This document shows positions 9,971-18,913 of a DNA stretch of 35,418 nt, piece after piece. The stretch's first letter is position 1, and every line of letters begins with the position of its first letter. The translations under genes were made by a program, and so were the position numbers. The DNA comes from Nitrospirota bacterium (GTDB lineage Bacteria > Nitrospirota > Thermodesulfovibrionia > Thermodesulfovibrionales > UBA6898), in NCBI GenBank assembly GCA_021814065.1, contig JAKAIZ010000005.1, forward strand, positions 1 to 35,418, in the 5' to 3' direction. The notes beneath the pieces are model-generated. The model did not search any database, was not told where the DNA came from, and worked only from the letters and a program-made list of their open reading frames with translations.

Positions 9971-10618
9971 TTAAGCCTTTAAAAGTGAAATGACCCATAA
10001 ACCAAATGTCGCTACAAAAAAAAGCAGACCATAAAGTGCCGATCTTTTTCTCAGTTTTCCGGTATGGTCGAATGCCTTCCATATGGTATATAAAACGGAC
10101 AATATCCAGCCGAAGAAGCTCGTCTCCACAAGTATAGACCAAACAGGATCAGGAGCCCGGTCGACCTTCATCACGTAAAGCAACTTTTTCTTTTCGGCCT
10201 CCGACTCTTCGGGCTTCAGGGAACCTTCTTTCACCAGCATCTGAACATCGAGGGCCGCTATCTTGTCGTCACACCTGGCGATCCATTCCTTCCCCGGCGT
10301 ATAGAGACTTCTGGACGCATAGAAAGAGCTCCTGATCGAAGAATATGCGAGGATCGCCCAATCGGGCTTGTCGGCCTTTTCAAACATTTCGCCAATCTGC
10401 CACAACCTTTCCGCCGATTTACCCACATAAGGAGAACCGGGGAAATAAAAGTGAAGTGCAGCATCATATTCCCTTATCGCCAATTTCCAGTTCGAAGCTG
10501 CGTAATATTTCTCCGCTGCCGTAAAATGGGATCGCTCCATATACAGGACCTTGGCGCCTGTCAAAAAGAGAAAAACAATGATGAAAAGCAGCCCCTTAAC
10601 CAGATATCTCTTTAACAT
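9971..10618 (-). CDS. Uncharacterised membrane protein with TPR-like central region
   Basis: ORF 9971..10645; likely start MLKRYLVKGLLFIIVFLFL at 10618; N-terminal TM, helical repeat-like AAEKYYAASNWKLAIREYDAALHFYFPGSPYVGKSAERLWQIGEMFEKADKPDWAILAYSSIRSS, C-terminal TMs. Confidence 0.65.
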   Translation of the reverse strand: MLKRYLVKGLLFIIVFLFLTGAKVLYMERSHFTAAEKYYAASNWKLAIREYDAALHFYFPGSPYVGKSAERLWQIGEMFEKADKPDWAILAYSSIRSSFYASRSLYTPGKEWIARCDDKIAALDVQMLVKEGSLKPEESEAEKKKLLYVMKVDRAPDPVWSILVETSFFGWILSVLYTIWKAFDHTGKLRKRSALYGLLFFVATFGLWVISLLKA

Positions 10619-11360
10619 ACTTTTTCCGAAATAATGTCCTGGCAACAGCGCCTGATAAGCGTTCTATCCTCAATCTCCACGGAAGGATTGCCGCCTCTCG
10701 TACAATGCGTTTCGACATCTTCGAAGAGCCGTAATTCCTTTCATAAAAAATAATCGGCATCTCATGGACCTTGAAGCCGGCTGCATCGACGCGATATGCC
10801 ATCTCGATCTGAAATGAGTAGCCGGTCGAATGCACCCCGTCGAGATCTATCGCCTGAAGGGCCTGCACACTATAACACCTGAAGCCGCTCGTCATGTCGG
10901 TAAGCCCGAGTCCCAGCAACAGGGAAGCATATAAATTGCCGCATTTTGACAGCAGAAGCCGCCTGAAGTCCCAGCCGACCACGCTTATTGATCCATTCAT
11001 ATATCTGGAACCGATCAGAAGACCAACGCCTTCTTCTATCTCCTTGATAAACCAGGGGAGCGCATCCGGGTTATGCGACCCGTCGGCATCCATCTCAATA
11101 AAATAGCGGAACCCACGCTGAATACCCCATTTAAAGCCCGTGATGTACGCGGTGCCGAGACCGAGTTTAGAAGGCCGCTCTATGAGAGAGACCCGATCGG
11201 TCGAGGAGATGATTTCCTTTACCCACTCAGGGGTCCCGTCCGTGGAGGCATCATCGACGACAAGAACATGAAATCCGTCATGTTTCAGAACAGCTTGAAC
11301 CATCTTGGGTAGACTGAGACGTTCATTCACCGTCGGGATGACGACTAGGTATTTTTCCAT
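10596..11360 (-). CDS. Family 2 glycosyltransferase, polyprenyl-phosphate mannose synthase (Dpm1)-like
   Basis: MEKYLVVIPTVNERLSLPKMVQAVLKHDGFHVLVVDDASTDGTPEWV...FIEMDADGSHNPDALPWFIKEIEEGVGLLIGSRYMNGS...DMTSGFRCYS: Dpm1-type GT2. ATG at 11360; the ORF track starts at an upstream TTG. Confidence 0.88.
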   Translation of the reverse strand: MEKYLVVIPTVNERLSLPKMVQAVLKHDGFHVLVVDDASTDGTPEWVKEIISSTDRVSLIERPSKLGLGTAYITGFKWGIQRGFRYFIEMDADGSHNPDALPWFIKEIEEGVGLLIGSRYMNGSISVVGWDFRRLLLSKCGNLYASLLLGLGLTDMTSGFRCYSVQALQAIDLDGVHSTGYSFQIEMAYRVDAAGFKVHEMPIIFYERNYGSSKMSKRIVREAAILPWRLRIERLSGAVARTLFRKKYVKEISG

Positions 11361-11371
11361 GGATGTACTCA

Positions 11372-11380
11372 ATTATAGCA
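11372..11380 (-). promoter_or_regulatory. Extended -10 promoter candidate (TGCTATAAT) upstream of the GT2 gene
   Basis: Minus strand ...GCTTGCTATAATTGAGTACATCCATG; the -10 lies 11 nt before the ATG. Confidence 0.4.
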
Positions 11381-11633
11381 AGCAGCATGCCTAAATGAAA
11401 GCACTCATCCCAGCCCTTCCCCGAGAGGATGATACCTCTAAGGACCGTTATTCCTCGGAAAGACGCGGGCCTAATGATCGGCCGACTATCTCAAGGAAAT
11501 CCACAGGAGACATCCTGCCAAATTTTGGCAATGAGAGGCGCGGAATGTCCCGGCAGCGATTATGGCCGTCAAACACCGGGATAGCCGATAACTCACACCA
11601 CTCGATCCGACCAGCACTAATTCTGCGTTTTCT

Positions 11634-12704
11634 CTACTCCCGAGAGATGTCGCAAATCGCAGCCCAAAACTCGTCGACCCTCCCACTCCAGTCGAATTCC
11701 TCTGCATAACGCAGGCAGTTGCGGCTCATCTCTTCGTACTTCACCCTGTCGCTTAGCAGTTCGATCGTCCTCACCGCCGCCTCTTCGGCTGCGCCTACCA
11801 GATATCCCGTCACTGCCTCCTGGATGGCGTCTTTAATCCCGTGGACCGAATAGCCGACAGCGGGAGTGCCGGCAGCGGCGGCCTCCACAATATTGATCCC
11901 GAAGCCTTCCCTCACCCCCGGGACGAGGAGTATATGGGACCTGCGGAGCAGTTCGTATTTTTTTTCTTCCTGCACCCAGCCAAAAAAAGTAACCCCTTCC
12001 AGATCCTTCGCCATTTCCTTCAGCCGCATTTCCTCAGGCCCCCTGCCGATAAGCCAGAGTCTGCACCCGGGGAACTGCTGTCTGACCCTGGAGTATATCT
12101 TCAGGGCATCCTCGGGTCTCTTCGTACTTTTCAACCTCCCGAGAAAAACCAGTGTCATGTCGCGTTCCTTTTCCGTCACTTCAGGAAGGGTGGGATGTTC
12201 AAGGCCGACCATGACGACAGAGATCCGTTGAAAGCCCAAATTTTCGAGATCCCCCTTCGTCGATGGGGAAATCGTGATCGTCGGCTTTCGCTTGTAGAGG
12301 GAAAGGATCAGCGGCTCGATAAGATAAGGAATCCAGCCGAACAGGCCGAATTCCCTGAGCCAGAATTCCCTGTAGAGCTGGTAGATAAGAAGAACAGAGT
12401 TCCGTAAAAAAAAAGTAAGAAACCCGATCCCATTGAATTCGTCAACGATACGGTCGAAGCGCTTCCTATTTCTGATAGCGTAATAGAACCCGATGAGATG
12501 CACAGTGGCCTCGTTTCCCCTCCGAATATAGGTAACGCCGTCAAACGCTTCTTCCCGGGTGCAGCCAGGAAAGCTGCTCGCAAACACCGACACCTCGCAT
12601 CCGTATTTTTCCGTGAGTCCGCGCGCGATCTCATGTGTATAGACTTCGGCGCCCCCTCCTGCGGGATTGAGGATGTCCCTACGATTGAGGATCAGGATCT
12701 TCAT
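11634..12704 (-). CDS. Glycosyltransferase family 4 (GT-B)
   Basis: Likely start MKILILNRRDILNPAGGGAEVYTHEIARGL at 12704 (ATGA overlap with the upstream stop); FLGRLKSTKRPEDALKIYSRV...LVPGVREGFGINIVEAAAAGTPAVGY. Confidence 0.92.
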   Translation of the reverse strand: MKILILNRRDILNPAGGGAEVYTHEIARGLTEKYGCEVSVFASSFPGCTREEAFDGVTYIRRGNEATVHLIGFYYAIRNRKRFDRIVDEFNGIGFLTFFLRNSVLLIYQLYREFWLREFGLFGWIPYLIEPLILSLYKRKPTITISPSTKGDLENLGFQRISVVMVGLEHPTLPEVTEKERDMTLVFLGRLKSTKRPEDALKIYSRVRQQFPGCRLWLIGRGPEEMRLKEMAKDLEGVTFFGWVQEEKKYELLRRSHILLVPGVREGFGINIVEAAAAGTPAVGYSVHGIKDAIQEAVTGYLVGAAEEAAVRTIELLSDRVKYEEMSRNCLRYAEEFDWSGRVDEFWAAICDISRE

Positions 12705-13843
12705 GCGATCCTCTTGTGCACATCCGAAGCCGCCACTATTCCACGCAGGTATTGCTCGTACTCGGCCGCTATCTTGTCCCAGGTACAACTCCTCGCATAC
12801 GCTCTCGCCTTCAGTCCCATCTCCCTCCTCAGCGATTCATTTCCGAGAAGATAATTCAGCTTGTCGGCGAGATCTTTTGCATCACCCGCCTTGAAAGAGA
12901 TCGCGAACCCAGCCTTGACGGCGTATCTCAATTCGGGAATATCGCTCACTATCACCGGTCTGCCGCAGGCAGCCGCCTCAAGAACGACAATTCCCCAGCC
13001 CTCAAATCGCGAAGGCAGAACAAGTATGCAGTCTTCCCGCAGAAGGGCAATCTTCTGTTCTTCGCTGACAAATCCCGCAAATTCGACATTTGACAGCCCC
13101 AGGCCTTCAGCGATCTGCTTCAGCCTGTTTTCATCCCTGCCCCTGCCGGCGAGAACGAGCCTCCGGTCAATCCGCTTCATTGCGGAAAGGAGGACGTCAA
13201 GCCCCTTATTCCTAATATGCAGTCTTCCTACGTACAAAATGAAGGGGTCCCCCTTTGCTTCCACGCCCTCCGGCGCCGTATCAGACATGGAGCTATTTAT
13301 TCCGGCGGGCACGATAAACGCCGCCGGCACATTGATTTTGCGCCTCGTCTCTTCGGAGAGGGCGGTCACATTTCTGAACAGACGGGGATACCACTTCTCT
13401 ATCAGGTAAAAAGGAGTTCCTAGGAGCCACCATCGCCTGAGGATTCCCGCCCCCTCACGATGATTCACATGCAGCACGACAGGCCTTGGGGTAAGGAGCG
13501 AGGAAAACGCCGGATTCCAAGGGGCAAAGTCCTCGACAATAACATCGAACCGAGTGGCTTCTTTCCTGACGAACTGAGCCGCCCTGAAAGCATACGAAAA
13601 AGTACTGAGGATATAATTAGCAGAGCTGCCGACAAACTCATATCGCAGATTTCCTTCACTGTAGTCTTTCACTCCGGGAAACCTGCCGCTCACGACGGTC
13701 ACCTCATGACCGCGGGAGGCAAGTCGCCTGCATAGCTCGTAGACTCTTACCGCGCCCCCGCCACCAACCCAGGGGTTGCGGACATGATCATAGATGAGGT
13801 GGAGAATTCTCACCGGCCCGCATTTAGATCCCGAAATCGGCAT
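12701..13843 (-). CDS. Glycosyltransferase family 4 (GT-B)
   Basis: VRILHLIYDHVRNPWVGGGGAVRVYELCRRLASRGHEVTVVSG...YVGRLHIRNKGLDVLLSAMK...LPSRFEGWGIVVLEAAACGRPVIVSDI. Confidence 0.92.
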   Translation of the reverse strand: MPISGSKCGPVRILHLIYDHVRNPWVGGGGAVRVYELCRRLASRGHEVTVVSGRFPGVKDYSEGNLRYEFVGSSANYILSTFSYAFRAAQFVRKEATRFDVIVEDFAPWNPAFSSLLTPRPVVLHVNHREGAGILRRWWLLGTPFYLIEKWYPRLFRNVTALSEETRRKINVPAAFIVPAGINSSMSDTAPEGVEAKGDPFILYVGRLHIRNKGLDVLLSAMKRIDRRLVLAGRGRDENRLKQIAEGLGLSNVEFAGFVSEEQKIALLREDCILVLPSRFEGWGIVVLEAAACGRPVIVSDIPELRYAVKAGFAISFKAGDAKDLADKLNYLLGNESLRREMGLKARAYARSCTWDKIAAEYEQYLRGIVAASDVHKRIA

Positions 13844-13884
13844 TTCGCCCGGGAATTTATTCTTTCACGAGATTTCGGCATGGC

Positions 13885-14991
13885 CTATCTCTTCCTGCTC
13901 GAAAAATTCTTCCACAGATACATGAGCAGCTTGTCTGACAAGGCCCTGACCATCCGCCCGCGAAAAAAGCCTCTGAGAAAGCGCATCCTCAGCAGCCGGG
14001 GCCAAAAGCCGTCAAAGGGATCACCAAACGCCTCGGAGTCGGCTCCGAGGCCCCAATAAATGCCCCTTGTCAATTCCGAAATACGCCGGCCCTTTTTTGA
14101 ATAGCCGTAGGAGTATGGCCACTGAGAGGACTCGGGATAACCTTCCTCCCGCAAGAGATCCCAATATAACTCGAACAGCCCGCGCAGCCCTTGCATGTCA
14201 CGTAGCGCAAATCTGTTCTGATATTTTGATATCCTCTCAATGTCCCCGGGATTGAATCCGCTGAAGTGAAAGAATACGAGGGGGGAACCGTTCACGGCAA
14301 AGCCGTCCTCTTCCCTGGTAACAGTCCTTTCGTGCAGATTCCAATATGCAACGTTGTAACCGGGCTCTCTGAGGATAAAACAGTCGCTAAAAAAACACGG
14401 GGCAAGGCTCAGCCATCCCTGATCGACGGCATATCCCGTCAGGGGGGCCTGCAGGCACTTGTCGTAGAGCCTCTCCTTCCACCATGAGAGCAGTCGTTGT
14501 GAGCCCCCTCCCCGGGCAATCCCAATAAACCCCAGATTAAAGATTCCCCCTTTCAGGATGTCGACTTCACGGGGGATACGTCCATCATCCGGCAGCGGAG
14601 TGAGAATATGGGGCGTCACGACTATTGCATTCGACGCCAGGGCATCGAACACTTCGGTGAGAGGCCGAAAGATCCTGATATCGGGATCAAGATACAGCAC
14701 CTGCTCAAAGGGGTGCCGGTCGAAAAGATACACGAACGAAAAGGGCTTCACGGCGGTATTCAGCTCGACAATATTATATTTGAACGCAAAAGAGGCAAAA
14801 TCCCGAATCCCGAGTTCCCCGACCTCGATGACTTCAAAATCCTCGGATAGGGCATCGAAATAGCCTTCGTTTTTATCGGCGAGGACGACAATGCGCCTCA
14901 CGGTAGGATGATGCTCCGCACAAGACTTCATCAGCACCCGGGCATGGGAAAGATAGTTCTTAGATATGATGGTGAAGACGCAGGCGCTCAT
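13885..14991 (-). CDS. Glycosyltransferase, GT-A/GT8-like
   Basis: Likely start MSACVFTIISKNYLSHARVLMKSCAEHHPTVRRIVVLAD at 14991 (ATGA overlap); PFEQVLYLDPDIRIFRPL (DxD); LSWWKERLYDKCL. Confidence 0.75.
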   Translation of the reverse strand: MSACVFTIISKNYLSHARVLMKSCAEHHPTVRRIVVLADKNEGYFDALSEDFEVIEVGELGIRDFASFAFKYNIVELNTAVKPFSFVYLFDRHPFEQVLYLDPDIRIFRPLTEVFDALASNAIVVTPHILTPLPDDGRIPREVDILKGGIFNLGFIGIARGGGSQRLLSWWKERLYDKCLQAPLTGYAVDQGWLSLAPCFFSDCFILREPGYNVAYWNLHERTVTREEDGFAVNGSPLVFFHFSGFNPGDIERISKYQNRFALRDMQGLRGLFELYWDLLREEGYPESSQWPYSYGYSKKGRRISELTRGIYWGLGADSEAFGDPFDGFWPRLLRMRFLRGFFRGRMVRALSDKLLMYLWKNFSSRKR

Positions 14992-15929
14992 GGCTTGAGA
15001 CATGCCTCGACATAGAGATGAGGGCCTCTCGCTCCCAGCGCTTTAAGGAAAAGCCACAAAGGGAAAGAAGCCGCTGTAGCAATCTGCATCTTCACTTTCC
15101 GCTTCGTCAGTATGGTTATCGCCTGTTCTTCAGAGACGTCGCGCAGGCTGTCGTCAGTACGGCTCCCTTTCATCGTCAGAAACCGCGCGCGTTCCAGAAG
15201 GTAAGGATAGAGGAGAGCCGGCATGTTCTGCAACGGGAAATTCTCAAATTTATGCCTCCTTATAAAAAAGCCGTGCCGGTCGAGAAAATTCTCCAGCGCC
15301 TTCAAGGACCAGCGGGTGAGATGGTGCGGAGGATAATCTCCCGTTTTCCCCGAGGTGTCCGGCCATCTTCCTCTCAGAGGCAGCGCCACGACCACCACGG
15401 CATCTTCCGTAATAATCCGGCCGATCGCGGAAAAAAGGTCCCGGGGATTCTCGACGTGTTCGAGCACCTGAAAGAGGGTCACTACCTGAAATTTCAATTC
15501 GGGGAATTTCCTCGTCAAGCCGTCGATATCAAGAGGATAGAGGGTATCGAGCGCAAAAAAGTCCTTCCCCCTCTGCACGGACCTTTCATTGAATTCGATG
15601 CCATATCCTCTAAATCCCATTTCCCTTGCCCTCTTCACGAAAAAGCCCGTACCGCACCCGATGTCGAGGAGGTTCCCATCCCTGCGGGGTGGCGTGCGCA
15701 GAAACTCGCCGATGTCCCACCTGAAGTCCCAGCGCACAGGGTCCATAATCAGACGGTCCCTGAGCATATAATCATAATCGGCGGAATAGAAGGATTCGCT
15801 CGTCTTCATGGGGTCCGCATAGACGACATCACACGTCCGGCAGTGGCGCAATATGTATTCATGATGCCGCTCCACTTCTCTGTTGTCACGGCCTGAACAG
15901 ATGGGACATACAATGCTCACAATGAACAC
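14988..15929 (-). CDS. Class I SAM-dependent methyltransferase with N-terminal CxxC...CxxC zinc-ribbon-like region
   Basis: VCPICSGRDNREVERHHEYILRHCRTCDVVYADPM; NLLDIGCGTGFFVKRAREMGFRGYGIEFN; FQVLEHVENPRDLFSAIGRII. Confidence 0.88.
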   Translation of the reverse strand: MFIVSIVCPICSGRDNREVERHHEYILRHCRTCDVVYADPMKTSESFYSADYDYMLRDRLIMDPVRWDFRWDIGEFLRTPPRRDGNLLDIGCGTGFFVKRAREMGFRGYGIEFNERSVQRGKDFFALDTLYPLDIDGLTRKFPELKFQVVTLFQVLEHVENPRDLFSAIGRIITEDAVVVVALPLRGRWPDTSGKTGDYPPHHLTRWSLKALENFLDRHGFFIRRHKFENFPLQNMPALLYPYLLERARFLTMKGSRTDDSLRDVSEEQAITILTKRKVKMQIATAASFPLWLFLKALGARGPHLYVEACLKP

Positions 15930-17809
15930 GACTGAGAGGAAAAATCCTTCATCAGGTCTTCCAGAATATCGACTATTCTGCCCGACGCCCTGCCATCCGC
16001 CCTGAAAAGGAATTTCTCTATATACGCAGCCCTGGCTCTTTTCATGGAACCTGCAATATCGCCGTTGTTTGAAGTGATGTCCTTTATGGCATTTTCGAGT
16101 TCTCCGACGCCCCTGGCCTCAATGGCAACACCCTCTGAAACGCAACGCACCTTTTCGCTTTGCCCGAAGAAATTCATGCCGATGATGGGCTTATCGAGAA
16201 TAACGGCTTCCACGAGCACGCTCGAGTTCCAGCTCATCACAATGTCGCTTATATAAAGAATTTCATCTATGCTTTGCTCCGGATCGACAATACTCACGTT
16301 CCCGAGTGACGACTTGTCCAGGATCTTCTTAAATCTCTTAACCCGTTCTGACGGGTGGGGCTTGAAAAGAAACTTGACATCTCTGCATCTTCCGGCCACT
16401 TCCTGGAGTCCCTGGAACATCCTCTCATTATAGTCCTCGCCATGGTAGCACAAAAACCATTCCGCCGTTGGAGCCCATGTTATAACTGAGGAATAGCCAC
16501 CCGAAATCCGCACTTTCTTTTTTATGGCATCCGCCTCATACCTCTTGGAGATAAGAGAATCGTAAGAAGGGTTTCCCGCCACCGCAAGCTTGCAAGCCGG
16601 GATACCCTCCCTTATAAGCAGGTCTCTGTCGAAGTCGCTCCAGACGCACCATTTCGCGGCCACTGCCCTGGCAGGAAAACTGCCAAAGGCGCCGTGCTGT
16701 ATATCAATACTCGGAATATGCGACTCCTCGGCCGCGGTCGCAACCACTCTGCCGAGGTTTATGGTATCATTCATGGCGATAACGGCTTTGACCGACGAGT
16801 ATTTTATCAGGTCGGAAATCATCTCATAAATTATAGCCCAATAAGGCGATAATTTTGTGACCATCCATCTCAGTTTTTCATTGCTCACGTACCTCAGAAC
16901 AGGGACCCCTCTATAACTTAAAGAATCCCTGAACCCGGCGTCATTTGAAATTCCGTGCCAGTCTTTTCCCAATTTCGCGCGCACTTTTCTGTAAAGGCTC
17001 TTATAATGCCGATTGAACAAGTCGCCGGGTCTGATATACCCCCCGAGTCCCTCAAGTTCAAGTCTTTTCAACACCCGCCCTCCATCACCGTCTATTACGA
17101 AGACAACAGTGGCGTGACCTCTCTTCGTCAGCTCCCTGAGCGGATTGGCCGCAGCGCACACCTCGTTTCTGCTGATGGCCGTGACAAGCACTGAATTCTT
17201 TTTTATCCTGCCGCCCCCTTCACCCTTCAGCATAAATTCCCTCGGGATGGGAAAAACATAATCTCTTACTTCATTAATGAGAACGCGTATATTGAAAGAC
17301 TTCATTAAATAGCGCAAATACGGATTGCCTAATAATCTACTCTTCATTGCTTCATAGGGATTCATTCGGTATGTTTCGCAGGTTACTCCTTCAATCCCAC
17401 GCGCACATATGACGTCTTCTGTTAATGCTCTGTTACTTCCGGAGACAACGATAACTCCAGGCTGTTCCTTCTCGATAGCCTTTATTACTTTTTCGACAGA
17501 CAATACTATTCTGTCGAAGAAACTGAAATCAAAGGAATATAAAGACCCCAGATGAAGCCCCTTATACTTCGAGAACTCCTGATAGCGATACCAGCTATCC
17601 ATATACTGAATGCTGCTCTTTTCGATTCCTGCAAGCTCCTCGCTGGTCAGAAGGTCGACTTTTGTCTTAAAAGTGACGGCGTTCTGAAGAAGTAAGGCTT
17701 GAGCTTCCGCGTTGTCACAGAACACGACAAAGTCATGCCCGGCCACGGCATGTTCCCTCAAAAATACCCGGCAATCAGCGAGGTCTTCTATGAGAAATAC
17801 TTTTTTCAG
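15917..17809 (-). CDS. GT-B-like surface carbohydrate biosynthesis protein, candidate nonulosonic acid transferase; probable CTG start
   Basis: ORF track 15917..17761 uses a TTG; the frame stays open upstream to CTG at 17809: (L/M)KKVFLIEDLADCRVFLREHAVAGHDFVVFCDN, preceded by GGAGGAG. C-term: DIQHGAFGSFPARAVAAKWCVWSD...VKFLFKPHPSERVKRF...SDIVMSWNSSVLVEAVILDKPIIGMN. Confidence 0.7.
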   Translation of the reverse strand: MKKVFLIEDLADCRVFLREHAVAGHDFVVFCDNAEAQALLLQNAVTFKTKVDLLTSEELAGIEKSSIQYMDSWYRYQEFSKYKGLHLGSLYSFDFSFFDRIVLSVEKVIKAIEKEQPGVIVVSGSNRALTEDVICARGIEGVTCETYRMNPYEAMKSRLLGNPYLRYLMKSFNIRVLINEVRDYVFPIPREFMLKGEGGGRIKKNSVLVTAISRNEVCAAANPLRELTKRGHATVVFVIDGDGGRVLKRLELEGLGGYIRPGDLFNRHYKSLYRKVRAKLGKDWHGISNDAGFRDSLSYRGVPVLRYVSNEKLRWMVTKLSPYWAIIYEMISDLIKYSSVKAVIAMNDTINLGRVVATAAEESHIPSIDIQHGAFGSFPARAVAAKWCVWSDFDRDLLIREGIPACKLAVAGNPSYDSLISKRYEADAIKKKVRISGGYSSVITWAPTAEWFLCYHGEDYNERMFQGLQEVAGRCRDVKFLFKPHPSERVKRFKKILDKSSLGNVSIVDPEQSIDEILYISDIVMSWNSSVLVEAVILDKPIIGMNFFGQSEKVRCVSEGVAIEARGVGELENAIKDITSNNGDIAGSMKRARAAYIEKFLFRADGRASGRIVDILEDLMKDFSSQSCSL

Positions 17810-17851
17810 TTGACTCCTCCCGGGCTTTTCTTAAACGACAGGCCAGGCGTG

Positions 17852-18904
17852 TTATTTTTCTGATAACAATTCCCACCTGAGGGGAGTTCCCCTCCGGATA
17901 TCTTTCACCGCCCTCCGGCCCAGGATGTCCTTGAGATATTTCGGAGAGAGCCCGTATCCCGGCCTGACGGATCTTACGTTTTCCTCACTGAAGGCGTCAC
18001 CGGCTTTGATATCCTTTACAACAAACAGAGAGCGGGAGAGTTCCCTGCTCATCTTTACCCTGTCAGTCAGCTCGTAGCTGACCTCCCCGAGAGCCTTTTC
18101 CACTTCTCTCACTGTCTTCACCATTGCTCCAAACTCGGACGGCTCGATCGAAAAAAGGGCGTCAGGCCCTCCGAGCTTGCGGTCCAAGATAAAATGCTTC
18201 TCTATGATTTTAGCCCCCAGGGCAACCGCCGCTATGGGAACCGATATACCGAGCGTATGATCGGACAAACCGACAACTGTCTGGAATGTCTCTTTCAAAT
18301 TCTGAATGGTGTTCAGATTCATTTCTTCGTACATCGCAGGGTACGCCGATGTGCATTTTAAAAGGGCTATCTGATGGTTTCCAACTTTCTTGCAGGCGTC
18401 GACGGCTGCTTCTATGTCGCACACCGTTGCTATGCCGCTTGATATGATAACAGGCTTGCCCTTCGACGCAATGTATTCTATTAGCGGGATATCCGTTATC
18501 TCAAAGGACGCGACCTTATAAGCCGGGACGTTCAATCCCTCCAGAAAATCTACCGCGGTCTTATCAAAAGGCGAGGAAAAACATATGAGTCCTAAATCCT
18601 CCGCCATTTCCTTCAATTTCGGCTGCCAATCCCACGGCGTACAGGCCTCCTGATACAGCTGATAAAGAGTCTTCCCGTCCCAGACCGTTCCCTGCCTTAT
18701 CCGGAAGTACTCATTGTCCACATCTATCGTCATCGTATCCGCGGTATATGTCTGCAATTTTATTGCATCCGCCCCGGACTGTTTAGCCGCCCTCACCGTC
18801 TTCACGGCGATATCAAAATCCTGGTTGTGATTGGCCGAGAGTTCAGCGACAAGAAAAACCTTCTCGCCCTCCCCTATGATTCTGTTTTCAATACTGAACG
18901 TCAT
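17852..18904 (-). CDS. pseI: Pseudaminic acid synthase (PseI, NeuB family)
   Basis: 350 aa; VAELSANHNQDFDIAVKTVRAAKQSGADAIKLQTYTADTMT; SSPFDKTAVDFLEGLNVPAYKVASFEITDIPLIEYIASKGKPVIISSG; VGLSDHTLGISVPIAAVALGAKIIEKHFILDR; SAF-like C-terminus. Confidence 0.93.
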   Translation of the reverse strand: MTFSIENRIIGEGEKVFLVAELSANHNQDFDIAVKTVRAAKQSGADAIKLQTYTADTMTIDVDNEYFRIRQGTVWDGKTLYQLYQEACTPWDWQPKLKEMAEDLGLICFSSPFDKTAVDFLEGLNVPAYKVASFEITDIPLIEYIASKGKPVIISSGIATVCDIEAAVDACKKVGNHQIALLKCTSAYPAMYEEMNLNTIQNLKETFQTVVGLSDHTLGISVPIAAVALGAKIIEKHFILDRKLGGPDALFSIEPSEFGAMVKTVREVEKALGEVSYELTDRVKMSRELSRSLFVVKDIKAGDAFSEENVRSVRPGYGLSPKYLKDILGRRAVKDIRRGTPLRWELLSEK

Positions 18905-18913
18905 GCCAGGGCC

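Noticed and set aside
11395-11709. Small ORFs (104 aa plus, 73 aa minus) in the gap between the GT4 and GT2 genes
   Set aside because: No recognisable domain, Arg/Ser-rich, and partly overlapping the GT4 C-terminus.
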